A DNA stretch of 64,000 bases from Actinomyces trachealis (lineage in GTDB: Bacteria; Actinomycetota; Actinomycetes; Actinomycetales; Actinomycetaceae). Both the position numbers and the translations under genes were made by a program. Below the pieces are notes generated by a model, which saw only the letters and a program-made list of their open reading frames with translations, ran no database searches and had not been told where the DNA came from. Where the stretch lies: positions 558,001 to 622,000 of the forward strand of contig NZ_CP065027.1 in NCBI RefSeq assembly GCF_015711475.1, in the 5' to 3' direction. Shown here one piece after another: positions 10,522 through 19,884 of this stretch. Every line of letters begins with the position of its first letter. Position 1 is the stretch's first letter.

Positions 10522-11030
10522 ACGCTTGGCGGCTGCGCCCTATGGTGGCTGCGGACCTGCCGCGGGTAGCTGAGTTGGAGCAAGAGCTTTTCGGTGCGGA
10601 GGCATGGAGCAGGCAGTTGCTGTCCGCTGAACTGGAAGCGGCCAATGATGCCTCGGGGCTCGCTGACCGCAACTACCTGGTGGCTGAGTCCGAGTCTGCT
10701 GCCGGTCAGCCTGCCGAGCTGATCGGCTATGCCGGTGTCTGGTTTGGTGACGGTCGTGGGGACGCTGACCTGTTGACCATCGCGACCGTGCCGCCCTGGC
10801 GTCGCCACGGGGTTGGGGGCGCCCTGCTGGACGCTGCCGTCGAGGTGGCGCAGCGCGCTGGTTGCCGGAACGTCCTGCTGGAGGTGCGCGAGTCCAACGC
10901 CGGGGCACAAAGGCTCTATAGGTCCCGCGGTTTCAAGCAGCTGGGCAGGCGACGCCGCTACTACGTGGAGCCGGTGGAGGATGCGCTGGTCCTGCGACTG
11001 GCGCTATCTGGAGCCCTGGGAATTGGCTGA
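10518..11030 (+). CDS. rimI: Ribosomal protein S18 alanine N-acetyltransferase
   Basis: This 170-aa GNAT-family protein is placed as RimI, which acetylates the N-terminal Ala of ribosomal protein S18. The GNAT acetyl-CoA loop is seen as WRRHGVGGALLDAA (about 95-108), followed by LLEVRESNAGAQRLYRSRGF, the classic RimI C-terminal block. It overlaps tsaB by 4 nt, and the tsaB-rimI-tsaD order is common, though here tsaD lies 5 kb away. GTG start. Confidence 0.92.
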   Translation: MNAWRLRPMVAADLPRVAELEQELFGAEAWSRQLLSAELEAANDASGLADRNYLVAESESAAGQPAELIGYAGVWFGDGRGDADLLTIATVPPWRRHGVGGALLDAAVEVAQRAGCRNVLLEVRESNAGAQRLYRSRGFKQLGRRRRYYVEPVEDALVLRLALSGALGIG

Positions 11031-11215
11031 CAATGGCGTCACCAAATGAGGCAGGTCACTGACCGGTGCTGACGCTCCAAGGGGGCGTGTCAGAACCGCG
11101 AGTCCTCCGAACATTTGGCGTCAGCAATGGGATTAATGGTGGTCAAGGGCCGGAAGTCCGTGTCGCTGTGCCGCGTTCGCGGCGCACAGTCCGGGGGTAC
11201 GGTTAACCTGCCACC
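11031..11215 (+). promoter_or_regulatory. Upstream region of the sdh/frd operon
   Basis: This 185-bp gap holds a diverged inverted repeat, GGCGTCACCAAATG (near 11036) against CATTTGGCGTCAGC (near 11113), before the GTG start of sdhC. A TTCGCGGC/GCCGCG hairpin also lies at about 11169-11186. A promoter must be here, but no box is clear enough to assign. Confidence 0.35.
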
Positions 11216-12025
11216 GTGGCCAAGACACTTACATCCCAAAAGAGGAGGACCGCGTTCACCACGACGGTCTTCATGAAGCGCATGATGGCGATCTCCGGAT
11301 TCGTCTTCCTATTCTTCGTCGCCTTCCACGCCTACGGAAACCTGCACTACTTCCAGGGCGAGATCGCGTACGACCACTACGCAGTCTTCCTGCGTAACCT
11401 CCTGTCCCCGATCCTGCCCTACAGCGGCTTCCTCTGGATTCTACGCATCGTGCTGATCGTGTGCGCGCTCGCCCACATCGGCAGCGCCTACACGCTGTGG
11501 GCACGCAACAAGCGGGCTCGCGGCGCCTCCCGGTACGCAGTGAAGGTCTCCAAGGCTGACTCCTACGCCTCCCGCTACGCCATGCGCACCATGCGCTGGG
11601 GCGGTACCCTCCTGCTCCTGTTCATCGTTGTGCACATCCTGCAGTTCACCACCCTGACTTTCACCCCCGGCGGGGAGTATGTGCACGGACGCGCCTACTC
11701 CAACATGTACTGGGGCTTACAGCTCTGGTGGGTCTACCTGATCTACGTCCTGGCCCTTGTGGCCCTGTGCCTGCACCTATGGCACGGCGTGTGGTCGGCC
11801 CTACAGACCCTGGGCGCCACCCGCAAGAACACCGTCCCCGGTATCCGCATCATCGCCTTCCTGGTGGCCTTTGGAGTGTTCGCCGCCTTCATCGTGGTTC
11901 CCACCGCGATCCTGTTTGGCATGGTGGACGCCCCCATGCCTGAAGCCACCTACTACCCGCAGCTGTGTGAGGCTGTCGGCTCTGCTGCCGAGCACGTCTC
12001 CCACTGTGCGGCGATGACCCACTGA
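11216..12025 (+). CDS. sdhC: Succinate dehydrogenase/fumarate reductase cytochrome b subunit
   Basis: This 269-aa membrane protein anchors the complex and passes electrons between haem b and quinone. About five hydrophobic helices are visible (near residues 22-40, 70-95, 125-145, 160-185 and 215-240), as in the b558-type single-subunit anchor. Histidines suitable as haem ligands occur in FHAYGNLHY, AHIGSAY, VVHILQF and CLHLWHGVW. It starts at GTG and is followed 14 bp later by the flavoprotein gene. Whether the complex works as succinate dehydrogenase or, as expected in a succinate-producing facultative anaerobe, as fumarate reductase cannot be told from sequence alone. Confidence 0.92.
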   Translation: MAKTLTSQKRRTAFTTTVFMKRMMAISGFVFLFFVAFHAYGNLHYFQGEIAYDHYAVFLRNLLSPILPYSGFLWILRIVLIVCALAHIGSAYTLWARNKRARGASRYAVKVSKADSYASRYAMRTMRWGGTLLLLFIVVHILQFTTLTFTPGGEYVHGRAYSNMYWGLQLWWVYLIYVLALVALCLHLWHGVWSALQTLGATRKNTVPGIRIIAFLVAFGVFAAFIVVPTAILFGMVDAPMPEATYYPQLCEAVGSAAEHVSHCAAMTH

Positions 12026-12039
12026 CCGAGAGCGAGTGA

Positions 12040-14043
12040 ATGATGACTGATCTCATCGAAGGCCTCTACAAGCTGGGCGACAAAGTCGCTGACACCAAAG
12101 CCCCCCACGACGTCCCCATCGCCCGCCGTTGGGAGCAGCGCAAGTTCAACGCCAAGCTGGTCAACCCCTCCAACCGGCGCAAGCTTGACGTGATCGTCGT
12201 CGGCTCCGGCCTGGCTGGTGGCGCTGCTGCCGCCTCGCTGGGTGAGCAGGGCTACAACGTGAAGTGTTTCTTCTACCAGGACTCCGCGCGCCGCGCCCAC
12301 TCCATCGCCGCGCAGGGCGGTATCAACGCTGCGAAGAATTACCGCAACGACGGCGACTCCGTCTACCGGCTCTTCTACGACACGGTCAAGGGCGGTGACT
12401 ACCGTGCCCGTGAGGACAATGTCTACCGCCTAGCCGAGGTCAGTGCGAACATCATCGACCAGTGCGTGGCCCAGGGCGTGCCCTTCGCCCGCGACTACGG
12501 CGGCATGCTTGACAACCGCTCCTTTGGTGGCGTGCAGGTCTCTCGTACCTTCTACGCCCGCGGCCAGACCGGCCAGCAGCTCCTCATCGGTGCCTACCAG
12601 GCCTTGGAACGCCAGGTGGCCGCTGGCACCGTCCAGGAATTCCGCCGCCACGAGATGGTGGAGCTGATCCTTGTGGACGGCCGCGCCCGCGGCATCATCG
12701 CCCGTGACATGGTCACCGGTGAGTTGGAAACCCACCTGGCTGACGCCGTCGTCCTGTGCACCGGTGGTTACGGCAACGTCTTCTTCCTGTCCACCAACGC
12801 CATGGGCTGCAACGGCACCGCCGTCTGGCGTGCGCACCGCAAGGGCGCGTACTTCGCTAACCCCTGCTACACACAGATCCACCCGACCTGCATCCCGCAG
12901 TCCGGTGACTTCCAGTCCAAGCTCACCTTGATGAGTGAATCCCTGCGTAATGACGGCCGCATCTGGGTGCCTAAGAAGGCGGAGGACTGCGAGAAGGACC
13001 CGCGCCAGATCCCTGAGGAGGACCGCGACTACTACCTGGAGCGCATCTACCCGGCCTTCGGTAACCTGGTCCCCCGCGACATCGCCTCCCGCCAGGCCAA
13101 GAACATGTGCGATGAGGGACGCGGCGTCGGCCCCGCCATCAAGGAGCGGGATGCGGACGGCAACGAGCGCATGATGCGCCGGGGCGTCTACCTGGACTTC
13201 TCTGAAGCTATCGGACGCCTGGGCAAGGACGCCGTCTCCGCCCGCTACGGCAACCTGTTCGAGATGTACCAGCGCATCACCGGCGACGACCCCTACGAGG
13301 TTCCGATGCGTATCTACCCCGCCGTCCACTACACCATGGGTGGCCTATGGGTTGACTATGACCTGGAGTCCAACGTCCCGGGCCTGTACGTGGGCGGCGA
13401 GGCGAACTTCTCCGATCACGGCGCCAACCGCCTGGGTGCCTCCGCCCTCATGCAGGGCCTGGCTGACGGCTACTTCGTGCTGCCGGACACGCTTAACGAC
13501 TACCTGGCTGACATGCTGCGCCTGGGCAAGGTAGACCCCAACGCCCCCGAGATTGCGCAGGCCAAGGCTGCGGTGCAGGACCGCATCAACCGCCTCATGG
13601 CGCTACGCGGCACCCGCTCCGTGGACGACTTCCACATGGCCTTGGGGCGCATCATGTGGGAGTACTGCGGCATGGAGCGCCGCGACTCGGGCCTACGCAA
13701 GGCGATCAAGATGATCCGCGAGCTCAAGGCCGAGTTCTGGCGTGACGGCCGGGTCACCGGTGAGCCGATGGAGCTTAACCAGTCCCTGGAGAAGGCGGGC
13801 CGTCTACTCGACTTCTTCGAGCTGGCTGAACTCATGTGCATTGACGCGCTGCACCGCCGCGAGTCCTGTGGCGGGCACTTCCGCGCCGAGTCCCAGACCC
13901 CCGAGGGTGAGGCCTTGCGTCACGACGACGAGTTCCTCTACGTCGCGGCCTGGGAGTGGGGCGGCGAGGACCAGCCCCCAATCCTCCACAAGGAGGACCT
14001 CATCTACAACGACATCGAGCTCAAGCAGCGGAGTTACAAGTGA
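12040..14043 (+). CDS. sdhA: Succinate dehydrogenase/fumarate reductase flavoprotein subunit
   Basis: This 667-aa catalytic subunit oxidises succinate or reduces fumarate. The FAD dinucleotide fold [21 protein letters not shown] is at 51-71. The covalent FAD histidine is H87 in [12 protein letters not shown]. The substrate-site block [12 protein letters not shown] and the C-terminal FAD segment [13 protein letters not shown] are present. The length fits the long flavoprotein partner of b558-type anchors. Two adjacent ATGs (12040 and 12043) could start it. Its stop overlaps the GTG of sdhB, so all three genes form one operon. Confidence 0.97.
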   Translation: MMTDLIEGLYKLGDKVADTKAPHDVPIARRWEQRKFNAKLVNPSNRRKLDVIVVGSGLAGGAAAASLGEQGYNVKCFFYQDSARRAHSIAAQGGINAAKNYRNDGDSVYRLFYDTVKGGDYRAREDNVYRLAEVSANIIDQCVAQGVPFARDYGGMLDNRSFGGVQVSRTFYARGQTGQQLLIGAYQALERQVAAGTVQEFRRHEMVELILVDGRARGIIARDMVTGELETHLADAVVLCTGGYGNVFFLSTNAMGCNGTAVWRAHRKGAYFANPCYTQIHPTCIPQSGDFQSKLTLMSESLRNDGRIWVPKKAEDCEKDPRQIPEEDRDYYLERIYPAFGNLVPRDIASRQAKNMCDEGRGVGPAIKERDADGNERMMRRGVYLDFSEAIGRLGKDAVSARYGNLFEMYQRITGDDPYEVPMRIYPAVHYTMGGLWVDYDLESNVPGLYVGGEANFSDHGANRLGASALMQGLADGYFVLPDTLNDYLADMLRLGKVDPNAPEIAQAKAAVQDRINRLMALRGTRSVDDFHMALGRIMWEYCGMERRDSGLRKAIKMIRELKAEFWRDGRVTGEPMELNQSLEKAGRLLDFFELAELMCIDALHRRESCGGHFRAESQTPEGEALRHDDEFLYVAAWEWGGEDQPPILHKEDLIYNDIELKQRSYK

Positions 14044-14813
14044 ACATCAAGCTGAAGATCTGGCGCCAGAAGAACAAGAACACCAAGGGCCACTTCGAGG
14101 AGTACTCGATGTCCGGCGTTGAGGAGCACATGAGCTTCCTTGAAGTTCTGGACCTGCTCAACGAGCAGCTCTTCCAGGCAGGTCAGGAGCCGGTGGCATT
14201 CGACTCCGACTGCCGTGAGGGCATCTGCGGCCAGTGTGGTGTAGTCATCAACGGGCAGGCCCATGGGCCGATCCGCTCCACCACCTGCCAGCTGCACATG
14301 CGCCACCTGGCGGAGGACCCCTCCTTCAAGGATGGCTCCACGATCACGATCGAGCCTTGGCGCTCCACTGGCTTCCCGGTACTGCGTGACCTCATCGTGG
14401 ACCGCTCCGCCCTGGACCGCATTGTTCAAGCCGGGGGGTACATCTCCGTTAACACGGGCGCTGCCCCGGACGCCCACGCAACCCCGGTGCAGAAAGACAA
14501 GGCCGACGCCTCCTTCGAGGCGGCAGCCTGTATCGGCTGTGGTGCCTGCGTGGCTGCCTGCCCGAACGCCTCCGCCATGCTGTTCACCGGCGCGAAGGTC
14601 TCGCACCTGGGCCTGCTGCCGCAGGGCCAGCCAGAACGGCTGAACCGTGTGGTTAACATGCTCAACCAGCACGATGAGGAGGGCTTCGGCGCTTGCACCA
14701 ACATTGGTGAGTGCGCTGCCGTCTGCCCCAAGTCCGTGCCCTTGGAGGTTATCGCGCGCCTCAACCGCGACCTGGGCCACGCCCTGTGGAAGGGTACCGT
14801 GGCGCACTCCTGA
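14040..14813 (+). CDS. sdhB: Succinate dehydrogenase/fumarate reductase iron-sulfur subunit
   Basis: The 257-aa iron-sulfur protein relays electrons from flavin to cytochrome b. The N-terminal [2Fe-2S] ligands are in [11 protein letters not shown] (C58, C63, C66) plus a later Cys. The C-terminal cluster ligands are in [13 protein letters not shown] and in [12 protein letters not shown]. The GTG start at 14040 overlaps the sdhA stop, which decides against the longer upstream frame. It is followed by a terminator hairpin at 14848. Confidence 0.96.
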   Translation: MNIKLKIWRQKNKNTKGHFEEYSMSGVEEHMSFLEVLDLLNEQLFQAGQEPVAFDSDCREGICGQCGVVINGQAHGPIRSTTCQLHMRHLAEDPSFKDGSTITIEPWRSTGFPVLRDLIVDRSALDRIVQAGGYISVNTGAAPDAHATPVQKDKADASFEAAACIGCGACVAACPNASAMLFTGAKVSHLGLLPQGQPERLNRVVNMLNQHDEEGFGACTNIGECAAVCPKSVPLEVIARLNRDLGHALWKGTVAHS

Positions 14814-14847
14814 CAGCAGAGGGCATAGGCCCGACGCCAAGCAGAAC

Positions 14848-14880
14848 GCTGGGGCGGTCACCGACGGTGGCCGCCCCAGC
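14848..14880 (+). terminator. Terminator of sdhCAB
   Basis: Arms 14848-14862 and 14866-14880 form a 15-bp stem (one G-U pair) with a 3-nt loop, 34 bp after the sdhB stop. Confidence 0.75.
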
Positions 14881-14905
14881 GGCGTCCGGGACGCCTAGAC
14901 GCAGT

Positions 14906-15142
14906 GGCGTGATTCCGGGGCTCTGGGTGAGGTCATTACCGCCAGGCAGCACTCATGTCCGTCGCATGGACACATGGACGCGCATCACCGGTGGCGAGCC
15001 TGTCCGACACTTCACCCCGTTCTCGACACCTGAACCCATTTCCGACACCTCAGTTGCTGCAACCAGGGTGTCGCGAACGGGTTCGGGTGTCGGTGGGGGA
15101 CAGTAGTGCTTGTGGGGTACTAACCAGGTCAGGGGTTAGGTC
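14906..15142 (+). repeat. Dispersed intergenic element, copy 2
   Basis: This is the second copy of the element at 1799-2033, on the same strand and again between an operon terminator and a gene converging from the other side (here the TetR gene). The tandem units (CCGACACTTCACCCC, CGACACCTGAACCC, CGACACCTCAG) and the palindrome (arms 15023-15056 and 15060-15093, 26 of 34 paired) are kept. The 383-bp gap holds nothing else I can identify. Confidence 0.8.
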
Positions 15143-15196
15143 TGGCGGCTACAGGACGCCCCGACCACCGATCCACACAAAGCGGCACGAGTCAGG

Positions 15197-16000
15197 TTAA
15201 GGCGTGGGGGCGCTGGGGGAGGTGCCGCCACTGCGAGCACTATGTGCGCTATGGGCCGTGTCGGCGCTTAGACCGCTAGCACCACTGTGTGTGCTGCCCG
15301 CGCTGTAGGCGCTGGCAGAACTGGCGCTGCGGGACGAGGCACTGTAAGCACTCTCAGCGGTGTCAGCCGAGCGGGGCACTCGCGTGGCTACGCCGTCGAT
15401 AATGATGCCGATCTTGCGCTGCAGCCAGCCAAGCTCAGTCCAGTGCTGACTGTTGTCCTCCGGGTTCGGGGATATCGTCTCAACCACAGGCACAGGTTTC
15501 GCAGCTGCCTCCGCAGCGGCCGCCTCCCGCATAATCTCCACTTGCACATGCGTGGATATCACCGTGTCCGCAATGAAATCCACCATCACCATGGCCTTTT
15601 CCGCAGGCAGGCCACCAGCCTCCAAGGCGGCACTTGATGAGGCGATCGCAGGCGCGAAGGCCTGGTAGGCCCACGGCTTGGACATAAGTACTTGGGCCAG
15701 GCCAGGAGTCTCATCCAGTAACTGCCACATGAGCTGGCCGAAGCGCTGAGAGCCCTCTTCCCAAGGGCCAGTCAGGGCGTCAAAATCCGCCAGGGAGTCC
15801 ATGGCGATCCGCTCCAAGCAAGCGCGTAGGAGGTCATCGCGGGAAGCAATTACCCGGTACAGGGAGGAGGCCGCCACCCCGAGCTTCCCAGCCACGCCCA
15901 CCAGGGTGAAGTCCGTCAGGCCCAGTAGCAGCGCAGTGTCCACGAGCTCAGCCCGCGTAAGGCTGTGCCGAGTGCCCGTCTTACGGTCTTTTCGCGCCAT
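15197..16000 (-). CDS. TetR-family transcriptional regulator with a Ser/Ala-rich tail
   Basis: The 267-aa protein has an N-terminal TetR DNA-binding domain (about residues 13-60: SLTRAELVDTALLL, then LVGVAGKLGVAASSLYRVI as the recognition helix region, then SRDDLLRACLERI). A helical ligand-binding domain follows. The last 50-odd residues are a low-complexity tail of repeated Ser-Ala with Tyr and His (SAYSASSRSASSASAYSAG and similar), which is unusual for the family. It is encoded opposite tsaD, 145 bp away. Target and ligand are unknown. Confidence 0.85.
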   Translation of the reverse strand: MARKDRKTGTRHSLTRAELVDTALLLGLTDFTLVGVAGKLGVAASSLYRVIASRDDLLRACLERIAMDSLADFDALTGPWEEGSQRFGQLMWQLLDETPGLAQVLMSKPWAYQAFAPAIASSSAALEAGGLPAEKAMVMVDFIADTVISTHVQVEIMREAAAAEAAAKPVPVVETISPNPEDNSQHWTELGWLQRKIGIIIDGVATRVPRSADTAESAYSASSRSASSASAYSAGSTHSGASGLSADTAHSAHSARSGGTSPSAPTP

Positions 16001-16145
16001 GCGCCCAACTTACCGGCGCCCCAATCGCTTCCCCCGCTTTGACTCAGGGGGAGTCGACCCCCACGCCGTGTGAAGACAGTCAAAGCTATCGCCCGCCGCC
16101 CTGGCGCGGAACGTCAGTCGATCCCAGGGCGCTAGGCTGGCCGCC

Positions 16146-17192
16146 GTGAGCGAAGCACTGATCCTCGGCATCGAGTCCACCTGCGATGAGACCGGCGTGG
16201 CCCTGGTGCGCGGAGGCGAACTGCTGGGGGACACTGTGGCCACCTCCATGGACGAGTACGCCCGCTTTGGCGGCATCATCCCGGAGATCGCTTCCCGCGC
16301 GCACCTGCAGTCCTTCCTGCCCACCCTCGACTCCGCCCTAGCGAAGGCTGGAGTAACCCTGGAACAGGTGGATGCCATCTCCGTGTGCGCTGGCCCAGGC
16401 CTGATCGGCTCCCTGACCGTCGGCATCACCGCCGCCAAAACCCTGGCCGTATCACTCGGCAAGCCCCTCTACGGCGTCAACCACGTGATCGGCCACCTAG
16501 CCGTCGATGCCCTGGTGGATGGCCCCCTGCCTGAGCGCTTCATCGGATTGATCGTCTCCGGCGGGCACTCCAACATCCTGTCCGTAGGTGACATAGCCCG
16601 CGACGTCGTGGAGCTGGGTGGCACCCTGGACGACGCCGCCGGGGAGGCCTTTGACAAGGTGGGCCGCCTGCTGAATCTGCCCTACCCCGGTGGCCCCCAT
16701 GTGGATTGCCTCTCCCAGGCGGGGGACCGCAAAGCCATCCGCTTCCCCCGCGGGCTGGCCGCTGGTAAGGACAAGGAACGGCACAAATACGACTTCTCCT
16801 TCTCTGGCCTAAAAACCGCCGTGGCCCGCTACATCGAGTCCATGCAGGACGCGGGCAAAGAAGTGCCCGCCGCAGACGTCTGCGCCGCCTTCTCCGAAGC
16901 AGTCAACGACTCACTGACCGCCAAAGCTGTGCGCGCCTGCCAGGACACCGGCTGCGACACCCTGGTGGTGGGCGGCGGCTTTTCCGCCAACTCCCGCCTG
17001 CGCACCCTGGCCGCTGAACGCTGCGCGGCCGCCGGAATCACCCTGCGCCTGCCCCCGCTGTGCTACTGCACGGACAACGGCGCCCAGATCGCCGCCATGG
17101 GCGCCGCTGCGGTGCGTTCAGGCGTGGAGCCCAGCCCCTTGGACTTTGCCCCGGACTCTGGGATGCCTCTGGATGTGCCCGTGATCCACTGA
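16146..17192 (+). CDS. tsaD: tRNA N6-adenosine threonylcarbamoyltransferase
   Basis: TsaD transfers the threonylcarbamoyl group to A37 of tRNA. The 348-aa protein shows ILGIESTCDETGVALV, the metal-binding HxxxH pair H113/H117 in VNHVIGHLAV, the glycine-rich GGTLDDAAGEAFDK, and LVVGGGFSANSRLR. A GTG start at 16146 fits this N-terminus exactly. Its partners tsaE and tsaB lie 6-8 kb upstream, separated by the sdh operon and a TetR gene. tsaD therefore has its own promoter region here rather than being in the usual tsaB-rimI-tsaD run. Confidence 0.97.
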   Translation: MSEALILGIESTCDETGVALVRGGELLGDTVATSMDEYARFGGIIPEIASRAHLQSFLPTLDSALAKAGVTLEQVDAISVCAGPGLIGSLTVGITAAKTLAVSLGKPLYGVNHVIGHLAVDALVDGPLPERFIGLIVSGGHSNILSVGDIARDVVELGGTLDDAAGEAFDKVGRLLNLPYPGGPHVDCLSQAGDRKAIRFPRGLAAGKDKERHKYDFSFSGLKTAVARYIESMQDAGKEVPAADVCAAFSEAVNDSLTAKAVRACQDTGCDTLVVGGGFSANSRLRTLAAERCAAAGITLRLPPLCYCTDNGAQIAAMGAAAVRSGVEPSPLDFAPDSGMPLDVPVIH

Positions 17193-17213
17193 GCCGTCCA
17201 CTCAGACGGGCTC
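17191..17213. terminator. Small hairpin between converging tsaD and methyltransferase genes
   Basis: GAGCCGTC (17191-17198) pairs with GACGGGCTC (17205-17213), with one bulged base. It overlaps both gene ends and could serve either strand. Confidence 0.45.
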
Positions 17214-18449
17214 AACTACCAGTGCCAGGCCCTTGCGGGCGGTGCCAACGCGCGTGAGTACCCAGGTCTCAGCAGGCCCGCTAACGCCACCTGCCGGCCG
17301 CAAGCTTGCCCGCAACTGCTCGGGCGCCACCTCCACGCCACGCTTCTTTATATCCAAGCGCCCCAGGCCCAGCTGGCGGACCCGCGCCTTGAGGGACTTC
17401 AGGTGCAGTGGCAGCACCTCGCGGATCCGCCACGCCTGTAGGAACGGCGTCAACTGCTCAGGCAGCGGTGCACTGCCGGTTAGGTAGGCGATCTTGCTGC
17501 CCACCGGCTGGGCCTGGGTGCGCTGCGCCAGATGCGACACCAGGCCTGCACGGATAACGGCACCGTCAGGCTCGAACAGGTACTCGCCCAAGTCGGTGGG
17601 GGAGGCGATCGGCTCCGCCTGCGTGGGAGTGGCCGAGGGATCGGTGCATTCGGGGTCGCGCAACACATGCGCGCTTGCGGCCCCCAGCACTAGGGCACTG
17701 CGCCCCGGCCCTTCAAGGGCTAGCGGACCGCACCACAAGCCTGCCTCTACGACGTCGCCCCCAACACTGACCCACTGGGCGTGGCAGTCTGCTGGGAAGG
17801 CTCCGTGATTCAGGCCCGGAGCTACCTTCACACCCACCGCAGGCACCTGTTCGCGCAGGGCCAGCACCTGGGACAAGGGTGGTGCCCACTGCTTTGGATC
17901 GGTGATGCGTTTGCCGCCTCGGCGCCTGGCGGGGTCCGCGAACACCGCGTCTACGCCCGCCGCAGCCAGGTCCACCGCAAAGGCGTCAGCGCAGACCACC
18001 TCAGCGTGCGGGAAAGGCATGAGGTTCACGGTGGCCAGGGCGGCAGTAGCCTCATCTCGTTCCACCGCCAGCACGGGCAGATCCAGGCCCGCCAGGGCGA
18101 TGGATTCTCCACCAATCCCACAGCCCAGGTCAGCAACCTTTCTCACGTTTGCTTGCAGGTAGCGGTTGGCATGATGGGCTGCGACGGCGAGCCGGGTGGC
18201 CTGCTCCAGGCCGTCAGGAGTGAAGAGCATCTGGGAGGCGGAGGGCCCGAACTTGCTTGCCGCGCGCGCCCGGAGCCGTTGCTGGGTCAGGGCCGCAGAG
18301 ACCAGCGCGGGGGAGTGGCCTTGGGAGCGTAGGGACTCGCCCAGGCTGAGCGCGTTGGCCTCGTCATAGGGCGGCAGCGAAGCCAGTAACGCCCAGCCTT
18401 GTGGCGTGAGCAGGGGTGCTAGGGAAGTGGTGTCCATCGCTGGCATCAT
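17202..18449 (-). CDS. Class I SAM-dependent methyltransferase with THUMP-like C-terminus
   Basis: The 415-aa protein has a Rossmann methyltransferase core. Motif I is VADLGCGIGGESIALA (about residues 108-123), and FADPARRRGGKRI is the family-specific catalytic-site block. The C-terminal part (EVLPLHLKSLKARVRQLGLGRLDIKKRGVEV) resembles the THUMP-like domain attached to this actinobacterial family, so an RNA substrate is likely but unproven. The start could be 18449 or the Met at 18437. The gap to the divergent SanA-like GTG is only 23 bp from the first option. It converges with tsaD. Confidence 0.82.
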   Translation of the reverse strand: MMPAMDTTSLAPLLTPQGWALLASLPPYDEANALSLGESLRSQGHSPALVSAALTQQRLRARAASKFGPSASQMLFTPDGLEQATRLAVAAHHANRYLQANVRKVADLGCGIGGESIALAGLDLPVLAVERDEATAALATVNLMPFPHAEVVCADAFAVDLAAAGVDAVFADPARRRGGKRITDPKQWAPPLSQVLALREQVPAVGVKVAPGLNHGAFPADCHAQWVSVGGDVVEAGLWCGPLALEGPGRSALVLGAASAHVLRDPECTDPSATPTQAEPIASPTDLGEYLFEPDGAVIRAGLVSHLAQRTQAQPVGSKIAYLTGSAPLPEQLTPFLQAWRIREVLPLHLKSLKARVRQLGLGRLDIKKRGVEVAPEQLRASLRPAGGVSGPAETWVLTRVGTARKGLALVVEPV

Positions 18450-18472
18450 TTCATGGCGGTACGGTCTGTGGT

Positions 18473-19183
18473 GTGACCACTAGCTCTGCCCCGCCCTGCT
18501 CCTGCGGTCCGCGACGGGCCGCCAGGGCTGTGGGGGTTGTGCTGCTGGTTGGGGTGCTGGTGCTGACCGGCGTGAATCTCTGGGCTTTCGTGGGGTCGGC
18601 TGGGCGCGTAAGCGTGCTCGGGGCTGCTGATGACACGCGCACGGCACCCGTGGCAATCGTGCTGGGGGCTGGAGTGAGGCCGGACGGCTCACCCTCGCCG
18701 TGGCTGTCTTACCGTCTGGACGCTGCCGCCCAGCTGTACCGGGAGGGGCGGGTGGACGCGATCCTCGTCTCTGGGGACAACCGGGAGGCCAACTACGACG
18801 AGCCCACCGCCATGTCCCGCTACCTGCAAAAGATTGGGGTGCCCAAGCAGGCCATCGCGCTGGACTACGCCGGCTTTGATACCCGCGCCACCTGTATCCG
18901 CGCCAAGCAGGTCTTTGGGATTGACTCGGCGCTGCTGGTTACACAGGACTTTCATGAGGGGCGGGCCGTCACCCTCTGCCGCCACGCTGGAGTCGATGCA
19001 TACGGCGTCGCCGACACTCGGGCGCATGTAAACCGTGGCCGGTGGGTGCGGTCCTGGCTGCGTGAACGGCTGGCCTTGGTGAAGGCCGCCTACGAGGAGT
19101 TGCGCGGTGAGCCGCCGCTGCTCGGACCATATGAAGTCAGTGTGGAGGAGGCTGTGGCCTGGACCCGGACACAGCGCGGCTGA
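18473..19183 (+). CDS. YdcF/SanA family (DUF218) membrane protein
   Basis: From the GTG at 18473 the product has 236 aa. One N-terminal membrane helix (about 17-40, VGVVLLVGVLVLTGVNLWAFV) is followed by an extracytoplasmic DUF218 domain. Its marks are VAIVLGAGVRPDGSPSPWLSYRLDAA, ILVSGDNREANYDEPTAM, and LLVTQDFHEGRAV. SanA homologues are linked to cell-envelope barrier function, but the reaction is not known. The divergent methyltransferase start is so close that at least one transcript may be nearly leaderless. Confidence 0.82.
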   Translation: MTTSSAPPCSCGPRRAARAVGVVLLVGVLVLTGVNLWAFVGSAGRVSVLGAADDTRTAPVAIVLGAGVRPDGSPSPWLSYRLDAAAQLYREGRVDAILVSGDNREANYDEPTAMSRYLQKIGVPKQAIALDYAGFDTRATCIRAKQVFGIDSALLVTQDFHEGRAVTLCRHAGVDAYGVADTRAHVNRGRWVRSWLRERLALVKAAYEELRGEPPLLGPYEVSVEEAVAWTRTQRG

Positions 19184-19272
19184 GATGGTTGCGAGGCGAC
19201 GTCATGCGGCGGGTGCAGGGGGGGCGGAACCGGCCGTCAGGCGCATGCCTTGGGCGAACCCAACGGACGTCG

Positions 19273-19299
19273 TTGGCACTCACGTTGACTGAGTGCTAA
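19273..19299 (+). promoter_or_regulatory. CIRCE operator (HrcA site) of groES
   Basis: TTGGCACTC, a 9-nt spacer, then GAGTGCTAA. This matches the CIRCE consensus TTAGCACTC-N9-GAGTGCTAA with a single change. It lies 166 bp before groES and predicts heat-shock repression by HrcA, whose gene is not in the window. Confidence 0.93.
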
Positions 19300-19464
19300 C
19301 TGCGTCGTAGATTCCTCATCGGACGCAGGAGCGCGGGGACCAACCGTGATCCTGTGGCTTGCGCCCTGGGGCACTGGCCGACCCCCGCGACGGCGGCCGG
19401 TAGCTGAGGGGAGCGATCTGAACAGTCGTTACACACGCTAACCAGCGAGAAGGGGAGGTCCGAA

Positions 19465-19761
19465 GTGTCGGTCTCCATCAAGCCGCTCGAGGACCGCGTC
19501 GTCGTCCAGACGGTCGAGGCAGAGCAGACCACCGCGTCCGGTCTCGTCATCCCGGGCACCGCCCAGGAGAAGCCCCAGGAGGGCAAGGTCGTGGCCGTGG
19601 GCCCCGGCCGCGTTGACGACAACGGCAACCGCGTCCCGGTGGACGTCGCCGAGGGTGACCTGGTCATCTACTCGAAGTACGGCGGCACCGAGGTCAAGTA
19701 CCTGGGTGAGGAGTACCTCATCCTGTCGGCGCGCGACATCCTCGCCGTCGTCACCAAGTGA
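19465..19761 (+). CDS. groES: Co-chaperonin GroES
   Basis: GroES caps the GroEL chaperonin during ATP-driven protein folding. The 98-aa protein starts at GTG with [14 protein letters not shown], has the mobile-loop region [21 protein letters not shown] (about 19-39) and ends [17 protein letters not shown] ribosome site is about 5 nt upstream. Unlike many actinobacteria, no groEL follows; a terminator and a converging whiB gene are next, so GroEL must be encoded elsewhere. Confidence 0.97.
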   Translation: MSVSIKPLEDRVVVQTVEAEQTTASGLVIPGTAQEKPQEGKVVAVGPGRVDDNGNRVPVDVAEGDLVIYSKYGGTEVKYLGEEYLILSARDILAVVTK

Positions 19762-19803
19762 GTGCAGCCCTGGCGCAGCGCTGATGAAGCTGCCCCAGGC
19801 AAG

Positions 19804-19837
19804 CGGTCGCCCCGGCCCAGTTGGGTCGGGGCGACCG
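19804..19837. terminator. Terminator between groES and whiB2
   Basis: Arms 19804-19819 (CGGTCGCCCCGGCCCA) and 19822-19837 form a near-perfect 16-bp stem. It can stop transcription from both converging genes. Confidence 0.8.
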
Positions 19838-19884
19838 CGTGTTTGCGTGCGCTTGCTTGAGGTCTCGCCTTCGGGTTGTGAGGC

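Noticed and set aside
12430..13329. Long open frame (299 codons) on the minus strand opposite sdhA
   Set aside because: It lies entirely inside a clear flavoprotein gene; high GC leaves antisense frames open. Its composition (Gly/Val/His-rich) resembles no protein.
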